DNA from: Rhodospirillaceae bacterium
GTDB lineage: Bacteria; Pseudomonadota; Alphaproteobacteria; Rhodospirillales; Casp-alpha2
Length of the DNA stretch: 51,129 nt
Direction: 5' to 3'
Assembly (NCBI GenBank): GCA_016845145.1
Contig: JAERTE010000121.1
Location: 1 to 51,129 of the forward strand
A program made the translations under genes and the position numbers. Below, piece after piece: positions 1 to 8,399 of the stretch; positions within the stretch are counted from its first letter, which is position 1; each line of letters opens with the position of its first letter. Below the pieces are notes generated by a model. That model searched no databases. It saw only the letters and a list, made by a program, of their open reading frames with translations, and had not been told where the DNA came from.

Positions 1-2025
1 CGTACCGAAATCCGTGGCGAAGGCGTTGACCATCGCGGCAATGTTGAACGGGGTTCCCGTCACTGTCAGCACGCCGATGATGATACCCACAGTTGCAGCC
101 GCTGCACCCACCGAGAGCGCATACTTGCCGCCCATCTGAAAAGCATCGATAAATCCTCTGAGATTAATGGAATCGCAGCCGATGTATCTGACAGCGCGCT
201 CCGCCTCGATGTTGAAGAACCGGTTTGCTGCCCAACCAATAAATGCACGGCCAAACCCCATGACCAACGCCGCGCTGATTGCCCAAAATGCCGCCCAATA
301 TGGCGTTGAGCCATTGAAAATCATATAGATGATGCCAAGGAACGGAATGATTGTCAGCCAACGCCGTGACAGCACCTGCATGAGTTGGGGCAGTTCATGG
401 TCGTGTAGACCGCGCAACCCCAAGCGCTTGGCTTCAAAATGCACCATGATCAAGACACCCAGAAAATGCATCGCGGCGGGAATGATCGCTGCCAGAATGA
501 CGTTCTTTAAGGGAATCTCTAAAAACTCGACCATCAAGAAGGCGGCCGAGCCCATGATGGGCGGCGTAATCTGACCACCCGTCGACGCGGCCGCCTCGAC
601 GGCGCCGGCGAAGTGCGGTTTATAGCCAATGCGTTTCATGGTCGGGATGGTCAACGAGCCGGTCATGACCGTGTTGGCAATGGATGAGCCCGAAATCATG
701 CCCATCATGCCCGATGCCAGCACGCTGACCTTGGCGGGTCCGCCGGCAAAACGCCCGGCGACGCAATGCGCGACGTCGATAAACAATTGTCCCAGCCCGA
801 CCCGGATAGCGACCATGCCGAATAGCACGAAATGGAACACATAAGTAGCGACCACAAACACCGGCCGGCCATTGATACCCTCGCCTTTCAAGTACAAGTG
901 ATCCATCAGCGACGGCCATGACACACCTGGGTTAACCAGGGGATATTGGAAATAGATGCCAAACAGGGCGTACATGACGAACAGATTGGTGATGATCGGC
1001 AGTGAAATGCCCGACGTACGCCGCGCGGCCTCGACCACAATCAACACCATTGCCGTACCCATCAGAATATCGATCAGGTGCGGGTCGCCGATACGGAAGT
1101 TCAGTGAATCCAGGACGCCGCCCATACCTTCGTAGGTCACGGCCACGTACATGGAGGATATGCCAATGAGCACGAACAAGAACCAGTCGTAAAACGGTAC
1201 ACCGCCGTGGCGCGATGCGTCGCGGGCCTTGGCTTCGGCGCTGGACAGATGGATGACCCCGCGTGCAATGGGCTCCAACGCGATCAGCAATGCGACGATA
1301 CTGGCCGCCGTAATCACACCAAGGCCGTTTTGCTCCAGTCCCCAGGTTATACCGCTGACACCTTCGCCATAGTAATAACCGAGGATCAAGAAAAACATGA
1401 CGACAATGAGCATTCGCCGTTGCGCTTCGATAATCAAGGTCAACATCATCACCGCAAGGCCCATGCGAATGGCCGGCGGCACGCCGTTGTCACCCCACAG
1501 GTTGTTTCCAATCAACCCCATGGAAACACCGACCATATGCAGCGCAAACAGCGCAAGCATGGCCACCAGTACGTGATCGGTGGTGGCCGTTTCAGTGACA
1601 TGGCGAGTTGCGCAATAACGGCGCGAAAAATGCACCACCAAGATGAAATAAGCAAACAGGGCCATCGCCGCGAGCGAGCCCATCATGCCGTAGACGAAAA
1701 TCGTCGGCACGCCGATTTTAATCAGGTCCGGCCAGCGGATTGAAAGCCCCGACGTGCCAGCAATTTGTCCGGCCGCATCGATGCTACGGTGTGGCGTGTA
1801 AACCAGATAAATCAGGCCGAGCACAAACGCCAAGTGAAAGCCCACATGCCAGTGATGCTCCAGCACCCCAAACCCGGCGGTGTAATAATGAAATAGCGAC
1901 AGCAGAAACAACAGCCCGATGACCAACCACTTGGCCAACGCATAGGTATCGCGGAACTGCATTTCCGGATCGTAGCGTTCTTCGAGTTCCTCAGCCTTTT
2001 TATAGTCGATTTCGGCTTCAGCCAT
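1..2025 (-). CDS. TRAP transporter permease, fused 4TM/12TM (DctQM-type), 3' part cut by window edge
   Basis: This is the inner-membrane permease of a TAXI-type TRAP transporter, which imports an organic acid driven by an ion gradient. The frame is open from the ATG at 2025 to the window edge (675 codons), so the C-terminus is missing. The N-terminus is soluble and acidic (MAEAEIDYKKAEELEERYDP), followed by many hydrophobic segments. The fused large subunit is recognisable by the segments GMMGMISGSSIANTVMTG and GAVEAAASTGGQITPPIMG, typical of the DctM-like domain of this fusion family. It lies 118 bp downstream of the TAXI binding-protein gene on the same strand, with a hairpin between them, so the two form one transport operon. 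The substrate cannot be told from sequence. The family call is secure; the neighbouring catabolic genes suggest a carboxylate. Confidence 0.93.
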   Translation of the reverse strand, partial: MAEAEIDYKKAEELEERYDPEMQFRDTYALAKWLVIGLLFLLSLFHYYTAGFGVLEHHWHVGFHLAFVLGLIYLVYTPHRSIDAAGQIAGTSGLSIRWPDLIKIGVPTIFVYGMMGSLAAMALFAYFILVVHFSRRYCATRHVTETATTDHVLVAMLALFALHMVGVSMGLIGNNLWGDNGVPPAIRMGLAVMMLTLIIEAQRRMLIVVMFFLILGYYYGEGVSGITWGLEQNGLGVITAASIVALLIALEPIARGVIHLSSAEAKARDASRHGGVPFYDWFLFVLIGISSMYVAVTYEGMGGVLDSLNFRIGDPHLIDILMGTAMVLIVVEAARRTSGISLPIITNLFVMYALFGIYFQYPLVNPGVSWPSLMDHLYLKGEGINGRPVFVVATYVFHFVLFGMVAIRVGLGQLFIDVAHCVAGRFAGGPAKVSVLASGMMGMISGSSIANTVMTGSLTIPTMKRIGYKPHFAGAVEAAASTGGQITPPIMGSAAFLMVEFLEIPLKNVILAAIIPAAMHFLGVLIMVHFEAKRLGLRGLHDHELPQLMQVLSRRWLTIIPFLGIIYMIFNGSTPYWAAFWAISAALVMGFGRAFIGWAANRFFNIEAERAVRYIGCDSINLRGFIDAFQMGGKYALSVGAAAATVGIIIGVLTVTGTPFNIAAMVNAFATDFGT

Positions 2026-2091
2026 AGCCTGTCGCTCCCCCGTGGCCCGTTAGGACGCAGGTCGAATCAAATGGATAAATGAAAATGCGAA

Positions 2092-2129
2092 AACCCGGAG
2101 ACCGCCTCGATTGTCGGGGCCTCCGGGTT
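2092..2129 (-). terminator. Intercistronic hairpin between TAXI binding protein and TRAP permease
   Basis: A perfect 9-bp inverted repeat (AACCCGGAG at 2092-2100, CTCCGGGTT at 2121-2129) encloses a second GC-rich stem of about six pairs. On the minus strand the hairpin is followed by a T-rich but interrupted tail (TTCGCATTTTCATTT). It sits 15 bp after the binding-protein stop and 66 bp before the permease start. I read it as a leaky terminator or 3' stabiliser that would give more binding protein than permease. Confidence 0.6.
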
Positions 2130-2143
2130 CTCAGTCAGTCAGC

Positions 2144-3154
2144 TTACTTGACGCCAGCTTCCTTGTAGAACTTCTCCGCGCCCGGGCAGAGCGGAATCGG
2201 CACACCGTCAAAAGCCGTGTCCAAGGTCATGGACTTGCCTTTGGCATGGCCGTTAGCCAACATTTTTGGGGCTTTCTTGTTGTCGAACAGCCCCTTGACC
2301 ACACCATAGTGCAGGCTTTCGGCCAAGTCGTTGCGCGATACCCACAATGCGCTGACGGCAACGGTTTCGACGTCGCTATCGTTGCCTTTGTAGGTGCCGC
2401 CGGGGATCACCGCCTTGGAATAGAACGGCGCCTTCTTGATCAGCGCATCGCGCTGGGAGCCCATAACCGGGACAATATCGGCGCCTTGAGTTGAAGACAT
2501 CTCAACAATCGAGGCGTTCGGATAACCGGTTACCGTGATGAAAGCATCCAGGTGTTTGTCACGGATCATGTCGGCGCCTGTTTTGGACTTCACGTACTCA
2601 ACTTTGAAATCCTTCTTTTCGGCCAGGCCGTAAGCTTCAACCACGAGACGTGCGCCAACCAATGCGCCCGAACCGGGCAGCCCCATGGCAACGCCTTTAC
2701 CCTTGAGATCGCCGACACCCTTGATGCCACGCCCTTTGCCCGAAACAACATGCACGTGCTCGGAGAACAAGCTAGCCAAGACACATAGGTTGCCGATCGG
2801 CTCCTTGCCCTTGAATGGGCCGGTACCCGTATAGGCCCAGTATGTGACATCAGACTGCGCGAAACCGGACTCGACCTGACCGGACTTGATCGAGTTGACG
2901 TTGGCGACCGAGCCGTTGGCCGACTGCGCGATGGCGACAAGGCCTTCCATGCCGCAGTTACCGCCCTTGGCACATGTACGCGCGCCCGGAGGATTGGAAA
3001 TCACCTGAGCCAAAAGGCCGGCCATAGGGAAATAGGACCCCCCCGCACTTCCCGACGCGATACGGAAAAATTGCATCTTTTGTGCGTCCGCAGTGCCTGC
3101 AACGGCACATGCAGCGACAGCGGCGGTAACCGCCATGGTTTTTACGAATTTCAT
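2144..3154 (-). CDS. TAXI family TRAP transporter solute-binding protein
   Basis: This periplasmic binding protein (336 aa) delivers substrate to the TRAP permease encoded just downstream. The start at 3154 is chosen because AAGGGAGGTT lies at ideal spacing before it and because MKFVKTMAVTAAVAACAVAG is a clean Sec signal peptide ending near ADA; an upstream in-frame start at 3187 would add 11 residues and spoil the signal. The mature N-terminus FFRIASGSAGGSYFPMAGLL is the glycine-rich TAXI signature. Four Cys occur in the mature part, two of them near the segment ARTCAKGGNCGMEG, which may form a disulfide. TAXI proteins bind mostly dicarboxylates, glutamate-like or other acids; the ligand here is unknown. 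Confidence 0.93.
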   Translation of the reverse strand: MKFVKTMAVTAAVAACAVAGTADAQKMQFFRIASGSAGGSYFPMAGLLAQVISNPPGARTCAKGGNCGMEGLVAIAQSANGSVANVNSIKSGQVESGFAQSDVTYWAYTGTGPFKGKEPIGNLCVLASLFSEHVHVVSGKGRGIKGVGDLKGKGVAMGLPGSGALVGARLVVEAYGLAEKKDFKVEYVKSKTGADMIRDKHLDAFITVTGYPNASIVEMSSTQGADIVPVMGSQRDALIKKAPFYSKAVIPGGTYKGNDSDVETVAVSALWVSRNDLAESLHYGVVKGLFDNKKAPKMLANGHAKGKSMTLDTAFDGVPIPLCPGAEKFYKEAGVK

Positions 3155-3365
3155 GAGATCAACCTCCCTTAGATTCTCATAATTCAATACAGATGGACCG
3201 CCAACAGGCGTCTCGTTTCAAGAGTTCATCATCGAAATCCACCCCAACAACTCCGATCCTGCACTTTCTGACACTGTCATGCAAATCGCCGCTTGCCTGA
3301 GACCGAAGGGTCCCGGCATTCTGTGGAGCCGCCGTATCCGGGCGTGCATCGGGGAGCGGGTAACC

Positions 3366-4160
3366 ATGGATGCATCTAACGAATTGTTGCTGGCCGAAAC
3401 CGACGGTCATATCGCGCGGTTCACCATCAATCGGCCGGAAAAACGCAACGCCATGACGTTGGCCATGTGGCAGCGTATGGGCGACGTGTTCGAGGTCTGG
3501 GCGGAAGACCCGGATATCCGGGTAATCGTGGTGCGCGGCGCCGGCGACAAATGCTTTTGCGCAGGTAACGATATTTCAGAGTTCGCCAAGCTGCGCTCAA
3601 CGCCGGAACAGATTGCGCACTACAACACCGTCACCCATCGCGCTTATAAGGCGCTTCGGAACATCCCGAAACCGACCATCGCGCGCCTTGAAGGCAGTTG
3701 CATGGGGGGCGGATTGGAGGTCGCGCAGCTTTGCGATATCCAGATCGCCGCCGACACTGCGACATTCGGTGTGCCGCCCGCCAAACTTGGACTTGGCTAC
3801 AAGCTCGATGACACGCTATTGCTGGTCGACAATGCCGGCGCCAAGGCAGCCAAGGAAATGCTGCTGACCGGCAGGAAGTTTCCGGCCGATGACGCGCTGC
3901 GTTGGGGCTTGGTCAACAGGGTGGTCGCGGCCTCTGCACTGGACGCCACCGTAGAGGCCTACGCACAAGAAATCGCCGCCAACGCGCCGTTGTCGGTTAA
4001 AACCGGCAAGCTGATGGTCAATGAAGCAGCGAAAGATGCGGGCGCCCGCGATATAGCCCTCTGCCAATTGCTGGTCGAAGCCTGTAACACCAGTGAAGAT
4101 TATATTGAGGGCCAACGCGCCTTCGCCGAAAAACGCACACCGAATTTCAAGGGGGAATAG
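3366..4160 (+). CDS. Enoyl-CoA hydratase/isomerase (crotonase) family protein
   Basis: A cytoplasmic crotonase-fold acyl-CoA enzyme of 264 aa. The start at 3366 follows GGGGAGCGGG; the reading frame is open further upstream but without family similarity. The oxyanion-hole segment CFCAGNDISEF and the second one, EGSCMGGGLEVAQLCDI, are clear. The first catalytic Glu of hydratases is kept (Glu118 in GGGLEVA), but the second is replaced (FGVPPAKLG instead of a Glu at that place), so plain water addition is doubtful and an isomerase, lyase or hydrolase role is possible. It is 2 bp from the following thioesterase gene, so the two are almost certainly co-expressed, and it is divergent from the TAXI transporter across 211 bp. 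Confidence 0.88.
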   Translation: MDASNELLLAETDGHIARFTINRPEKRNAMTLAMWQRMGDVFEVWAEDPDIRVIVVRGAGDKCFCAGNDISEFAKLRSTPEQIAHYNTVTHRAYKALRNIPKPTIARLEGSCMGGGLEVAQLCDIQIAADTATFGVPPAKLGLGYKLDDTLLLVDNAGAKAAKEMLLTGRKFPADDALRWGLVNRVVAASALDATVEAYAQEIAANAPLSVKTGKLMVNEAAKDAGARDIALCQLLVEACNTSEDYIEGQRAFAEKRTPNFKGE

Positions 4161-4162
4161 GA

Positions 4163-4645
4163 ATGAGCGATACCGACATCGATTTGAGCGACAGCCGTTC
4201 CTTTGCCTTTTGGACACCCGTTACTGTTCGATATTCTGACCAAGATGAACTCGGTCATATCAACAATTGTTCATATGCAGCCTATGTGGAAGCTGGCCGA
4301 GTTGCATTCCTCGGCGGCTTGCTTGACCCCAACACGCATCCCGGTATCGATTTCATCTTGGCAAAGCTTTCGATCAATTATCTGCGCGAAGGGCATTTCC
4401 CGGGTGACATGCAGGTTGGCTCGCGAATCCTCAAGCTCGGCAACAAATCAATGACGACGGGTTATGGGCTATTCCTGAACGGCGAATGCAAGGCAACAGC
4501 GGACAGCGTGAATATCTATTTCCGCCCCGAAACCCGCGAAACCATCGCCATCCCACCCGATATTCGCGCCCAACTGGAAGCCGACCCCATGCAGGCGGCG
4601 CGTGGTGCCCGGGCCGGTAACGCCACTGGCAAGACCAATCGCTAG
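4163..4645 (+). CDS. Acyl-CoA thioesterase, 4HBT hotdog family
   Basis: A hotdog-fold thioesterase of 160 aa that would hydrolyse an acyl-CoA. The 4HBT signature VRYSDQDELGHINNCSYAAY lies at residues 22-41, with Asp28 and the GHxN segment at the expected catalytic place, followed by YVEAGR. The start has GGGGGAATAGG directly upstream. It is coupled to the preceding crotonase (2-bp gap), which implies the product of that enzyme, or a dead-end CoA ester, is released as free acid. Its TAG stop lies inside a CTAG that also supplies the stop of the convergent response regulator gene. Confidence 0.88.
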   Translation: MSDTDIDLSDSRSFAFWTPVTVRYSDQDELGHINNCSYAAYVEAGRVAFLGGLLDPNTHPGIDFILAKLSINYLREGHFPGDMQVGSRILKLGNKSMTTGYGLFLNGECKATADSVNIYFRPETRETIAIPPDIRAQLEADPMQAARGARAGNATGKTNR

Positions 4646-5127
4646 GCGGCGCGGCGGTCTTCACCCGCAACCGGTGCCGCCCGGCGGCGACGGTCCGGAC
4701 CGTTGAACTGATTGGTCCGAACGAACTGGCGTGGTTTTTCGATGATTTGCACCAGACGGTGGTACAGCATCACCGACGACAGAGGCTTGGCCAAGAATTC
4801 AGTGATCCCCGCATCCCGCGCTTCGTTGACGCGTAGCGTCTCGGTGTGTCCGGTGAGCATGATAATCGGGACGAAGGGGTTGCGACTATCCGAGCCGGTT
4901 CGAAGCAAGCGCGTCAGGTCGAGCCCGTCGAGCGGCTCCATCATCCAATCCGTGATGACCACATCAGCCGGAAAAGTTTGCAAGATCTTAAGCGCATCGG
5001 CGCCGTCCCCGGCTTCCGAAATGTTCTTCACCCTAAACGCCTGAAGAATGGTTTTTATCAAAAACCGCATGTGATGGTTGTCATCAACGACGAGCACGTT
5101 GATCCGTTGAAGATCGTAGGCTTCCAT
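4642..5127 (-). CDS. CheY-like single-domain response regulator with basic tail
   Basis: A receiver-domain protein of 161 aa without an output domain. The acidic pair Asp15/Asp16 (VLVVDDN), the phosphoacceptor Asp60 (VVITDWMMEP), the LTG switch Thr and the Lys in FLAKPLS are all present, so it should be phosphorylatable. After the receiver (about residues 8-127) there is a tail rich in Arg (FNGPDRRRRAA and GEDRRAA), a pattern seen in alphaproteobacterial stand-alone receivers. No kinase gene is adjacent; the nearest are the histidine kinases at 13.1-14.7 kb and 21.9-24.1 kb. It shares its stop codon region with the convergent thioesterase gene. Confidence 0.9.
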   Translation of the reverse strand: MEAYDLQRINVLVVDDNHHMRFLIKTILQAFRVKNISEAGDGADALKILQTFPADVVITDWMMEPLDGLDLTRLLRTGSDSRNPFVPIIMLTGHTETLRVNEARDAGITEFLAKPLSSVMLYHRLVQIIEKPRQFVRTNQFNGPDRRRRAAPVAGEDRRAA

Positions 5128-5229
5128 CGCGTTCCCCGCATACTCTTGTTTTTAGCACCTCTGCCGAAGGGCCTTGCATACAACGGTATTCGAGAAAAAT
5201 GACGAAATCCTGACGACTAACGATTTCGT

Positions 5230-5610
5230 TCAGCTATTTTCATAGTAGTGAATTTCAAACAACAAGCACCCGCCTTCAGACTTGAACGGCCCATGGTAGG
5301 CGCCGGGCGGGCGGCAGGCGTAAGTGTTAGGCTGGAACTGTTCACCGCCTTCACCGTTCTCATCATTTCCGACAATCAAGTCACCGGAAACCAGATAAAC
5401 CTCCTCCCAGTGCTCGTGCACGAACGGCTGGGTGGTATAGACACCAGGCTGGAACCGAAGCAGGCGCGTGCGGTTGCCGCTCTTCGCGTCATCATCGAGG
5501 TGCCCCGCGAGGATTTTCTGATCAATGCCTTCGGGATAGCCTTCCGGGCGTTCCCAGCCTTCGTTCATGTCGACGCTGAAAAACTCTTTAAATTCCTTAT
5601 CGATGGCCAA
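5230..5610 (-). CDS. Cupin domain protein
   Basis: A small single-cupin protein (126 aa from the chosen start). The metal-binding cupin motif is visible as PFVHEHWEEVYLVSGDLIVG, with the second half in RPPGAYHGPFKSEGG, so a His/Glu metal site is likely. The start is unusual: TTG at 5610 is preceded by GGAGG at good spacing, while an earlier TTG at 5637 would overlap the stop of the upstream gene but has no clear ribosome site. It follows the DUF2848 gene on the same strand, so the pair is probably co-translated. It could be a dioxygenase, isomerase or sensor; the sequence does not decide. Confidence 0.85.
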   Translation of the reverse strand: MAIDKEFKEFFSVDMNEGWERPEGYPEGIDQKILAGHLDDDAKSGNRTRLLRFQPGVYTTQPFVHEHWEEVYLVSGDLIVGNDENGEGGEQFQPNTYACRPPGAYHGPFKSEGGCLLFEIHYYENS

Positions 5611-5633
5611 TGCTTGTTCCTCCACGTGTTCGG

Positions 5634-6323
5634 TCAATCGGTTTCATCTTCGGCAACCGGGAGCTTTCGGATGCCGTAGTCGGCTGCAATCGCGCGGCCG
5701 CGGACGGGGTCCCGCAGTTCATAGTGGAACCGGTCCGCCGGGCGCAAACCACCAATCACCGGCAAGGTGCCGCAAAACATGGCGCTGCCGTCGGCAAGTG
5801 CGCCGCACTCAGCCTCATATTGCCGCAGTAAGTCGTCCGGATGCAGCATTGCCGCCGCCGTACCATCTTGGTAGGCCTCGCGCCCGTCGCCATCCCAGGC
5901 GCGCAATTGCAGATCGTCCCAATGGGGCACCACATCTTCATAGCGCCAAAGGTCCGTCGCCAAAGGTTTGTCGCACAATTGCTTCGATAGCGTCACCCCA
6001 TGCGCCTCGGCGTCGCGGTCTGTATGATCGGAGCCGGTGCCGACATAGGTCTCTCCGCCAAAGCGGATCAGCACAATCTCCACCTCGCCGCTGGTGTTGG
6101 CGCCGGTGACGTCGATGGACGGTGCATGCGAGAGCCGACTGGCAGCGACGCGGTAGAACATCGGCGTGCGCGCCGGGGGCGTCACGCCCATTTCTTCGAG
6201 CTCTCGAATGTGCGCCTGAACCAAACCTTCATCGCGCCCGGTCCAACCAGCAATAATCAACTCGCGAAGTTGGCATTGAACAGGTTCCGTAGTTCCGTCG
6301 GCCCGATTCAGCGAGAATTCCAT
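5634..6323 (-). CDS. DUF2848 family protein (FAH-like candidate)
   Basis: A 229-aa cytoplasmic protein that I recognise as DUF2848, mainly from the segment YVGTGSDHTDRDAE near residue 95 and the conserved GTLPVIGGLRPAD close to the C-terminus. ATG at 6323 is preceded by TTGGAGAGG. The family has no settled biochemical role that I know of; the layout recalls fumarylacetoacetate-hydrolase-like enzymes, which is an inference. It leads an operon with the cupin gene and is divergent from the FAD monooxygenase gene, so all three may act on the same substrate. Confidence 0.82.
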   Translation of the reverse strand: MEFSLNRADGTTEPVQCQLRELIIAGWTGRDEGLVQAHIRELEEMGVTPPARTPMFYRVAASRLSHAPSIDVTGANTSGEVEIVLIRFGGETYVGTGSDHTDRDAEAHGVTLSKQLCDKPLATDLWRYEDVVPHWDDLQLRAWDGDGREAYQDGTAAAMLHPDDLLRQYEAECGALADGSAMFCGTLPVIGGLRPADRFHYELRDPVRGRAIAADYGIRKLPVAEDETD

Positions 6324-6479
6324 GTCCTCTCCAACTCCATTTCCCCCACATCGCCTGGGGATATTGACATATGTACACGATATCAGTAAAATTTCACAAG
6401 AAATATTAGAATGATTTTACACTAAGTCAAATTGAATCACGGGGCCTGCCTTGAACAGCGCCAACAAGGGGAGATGTAC
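6324..6479. promoter_or_regulatory. AT-rich divergent promoter region, DUF2848/cupin versus monooxygenase/GntR
   Basis: This 156-bp gap separates two divergent operons and is clearly richer in A and T than its flanks. It holds an interrupted inverted repeat (GTAAAAT at 6386-6392, ATTTTAC at 6414-6420) and the stretch CATATGTACACGATATC at about 6368-6384 with a GT-AC core reminiscent of GntR sites. I cannot assign exact -35/-10 boxes. The GntR/FCD regulator encoded at 7.7 kb is the obvious candidate to bind here. Confidence 0.45.
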
Positions 6480-7667
6480 ATGTCCATGAATGATGCGGTG
6501 ATCATCGGTGCCGGACCGGCGGGTTTGGTGTGCGCGATGCATCTGGCGAAAGCCGGGCTGACGGCCAAGGTATTGGAGACGGAAGCGGAAATCCCGAAAA
6601 CGCTCCGCGGCTCCACCTTCCATCCCTCATCTCTCGATTTGCTGGAGAGCGCTTTCGGAGCGGCGAAACCGCTAATCGACCAGGGGCTTGTGGCGCCGAC
6701 GGTTCAATACCGCCGCCACGGCGAAGGTAAGATTGCCGAGTTCGATTTCGCCGATATCAAAGACCTCACCGATCACCCCTACCGGCTGCAGGCCGAGCAG
6801 TACAAGCTCTGCTACATTCTGCGCGATCTATTGGATGCCCATCCCAACGTCGAGATCGTCTACAACGCCACGGCCACCGCTGTGCGCCAAGATGCCGGCA
6901 GCGCCACGGTGGTGATCAATGACGGCGAGGCCGAATACACCGGCGCTTACGTGGTCGGCGCGGATGGTGCCAATTCGATCGTGCGCCGCACCCTCGACAT
7001 CCCCTTCGACGGCTTCACTTGGGCCGAGCGATTCCTGGTGACATCGACGCCGTTCGACTTCACCGGCGTGTTTCCCGATCTCTCGTCCGTCAGTTACGTG
7101 GCCGATCCGGAGGAATGGTATTTCCTTTTGCAAATTCCGGACGGTCTATGGCGCGTCATGTTCCCGACCCGCGCCGACGAAGACGACGACGACATTCTAT
7201 CCGATGCCCGCGTACAGGCCCGCTTGGCCCGTGTGCACGACAAAGGCAGCCCCTATGAGGTTGTGCACAAGACGCTCTACAACGTGCACCAGCGCGTCGC
7301 CGACACCTACCGCGTTGGGCGCATGATCTTGACGGGCGATGCTGCGCACATAAACAACCCGCTGGGTGGCATGGGCATGAACGGCGGCATCCACGATTCC
7401 TTTAATCTGGCGGAAAAGCTGGTTCCGGTTCTCAAGGGAGAGGCCAGCCCGGACCTACTTGACCGTTACAGTGAGGAGCGCCACGGTGTCGCCATGGAGT
7501 ACGTGCAGAAATTCTCGATCCAGAACAAGAAAGACTTGGAAGCCGCGACCGCAGCCGACCGCGACGGGTTCGAGACGAGACTGCATGAAGCCGCAAACGA
7601 CCTTGCGGCCCGCCGTCAGCTGTTACTGCGCCTGTCCATGTGGTCGAGCTTGGGAAAAACCGCCTGA
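6480..7667 (+). CDS. FAD-dependent monooxygenase, PHBH/UbiH-type (group A)
   Basis: A single-component flavoprotein hydroxylase of 395 aa, using FAD and NAD(P)H to hydroxylate an aromatic or similar ring or acid. The dinucleotide-binding GAGPAG is at residues 10-15, the DG motif is in YVVGADGANSIVRR, and the GD motif surrounds Asp287 (GRMILTGDAAHINNPLGG), the standard trio of this family. Length fits PHBH-like enzymes. Start: ATG at 6480 is preferred because GGGGAG ends 6 bp before it; an ATG at 6474 would sit on the ribosome site. The next gene downstream is a GntR regulator, likely co-transcribed. The substrate is unknown; neighbours with DUF2848 and cupin hint at aromatic or ring-derived acids. 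Confidence 0.9.
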   Translation: MSMNDAVIIGAGPAGLVCAMHLAKAGLTAKVLETEAEIPKTLRGSTFHPSSLDLLESAFGAAKPLIDQGLVAPTVQYRRHGEGKIAEFDFADIKDLTDHPYRLQAEQYKLCYILRDLLDAHPNVEIVYNATATAVRQDAGSATVVINDGEAEYTGAYVVGADGANSIVRRTLDIPFDGFTWAERFLVTSTPFDFTGVFPDLSSVSYVADPEEWYFLLQIPDGLWRVMFPTRADEDDDDILSDARVQARLARVHDKGSPYEVVHKTLYNVHQRVADTYRVGRMILTGDAAHINNPLGGMGMNGGIHDSFNLAEKLVPVLKGEASPDLLDRYSEERHGVAMEYVQKFSIQNKKDLEAATAADRDGFETRLHEAANDLAARRQLLLRLSMWSSLGKTA

Positions 7668-7676
7668 GGTGTGACA

Positions 7677-8399
7677 ATGCGCCATTCCGCACCAACCCGT
7701 GAAGGTAAGACTATGCGAAATGCGCGTCCATTGGGTGACGCTGCCTATGAAGCCGTCAAGCTGATGATCATTACGCTACAGCTTGAACCCGGCGCCTATT
7801 TAAACGAGGCACAACTCGCCGAGACCATCGGCATGGGCCGCACCCCCGTCCGCGATGCCGTCAAGCGGCTCATGCACGAAGGCCTCCTTGAGATACTTCC
7901 GCGCAAAGGCCTGATTATCAAACCAATAGACATAAGGGAAATTCGAGACGCCATCGAAGTGCGGTTGCTCAACGAACCGCTATGCGCGCGTCTGGCGTCG
8001 GAGCATGCCACTCAGCGAGACATTGAAGCCATGAGGGCGATTGCCGAACAATCCCGCCAAGCGGTAACAGCCGGTGAAAATGAAATGCAGATGTTGCTCG
8101 ATCGCGACTTCCACTGCGCCATGTCTGAAGCCAGTGGCAACAAAGTCCTGGCTGGGATTTTGGGCAACCTACATGATCGCGCGCTGCGATTTTGGTTCAT
8201 CTCGCTCAACAACCCAACCCACGCGGGCGAGGTTTGTGACCAGCACGAGGAAATCCTCACTGCACTCGAGGCGCGAGATCCAGATAGGGCTGAACAAGCC
8301 ATGCACGACCATATCGTCGCATTCCGAGACAATGTCATGGACAGCCTCATTTCTGGGGCGGGCTACGGCATCGCACGTGAAGGCAGGGGCAGCGCTTAG
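7677..8399 (+). CDS. GntR family transcriptional regulator, FCD domain
   Basis: A DNA-binding regulator of 240 aa. The N-terminal winged helix-turn-helix reads from LGDAAYEAVKLMI through TIGMGRTPVRDAVKRLMHEG, and the all-helical FCD ligand domain follows (about residues 90-230, with RDFHCAMSEASGN and HEEILTALEARD as typical helices carrying metal/ligand residues). Two starts are possible: ATG 7677 with GAGGTG upstream, or ATG 7713 with GAAGGT; I use the longer one. It directly follows the monooxygenase and probably controls that operon and its divergent neighbour. Its TAG stop overlaps the stop of the convergent MmgE/PrpD gene by 4 bp. Confidence 0.92.
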   Translation: MRHSAPTREGKTMRNARPLGDAAYEAVKLMIITLQLEPGAYLNEAQLAETIGMGRTPVRDAVKRLMHEGLLEILPRKGLIIKPIDIREIRDAIEVRLLNEPLCARLASEHATQRDIEAMRAIAEQSRQAVTAGENEMQMLLDRDFHCAMSEASGNKVLAGILGNLHDRALRFWFISLNNPTHAGEVCDQHEEILTALEARDPDRAEQAMHDHIVAFRDNVMDSLISGAGYGIAREGRGSA

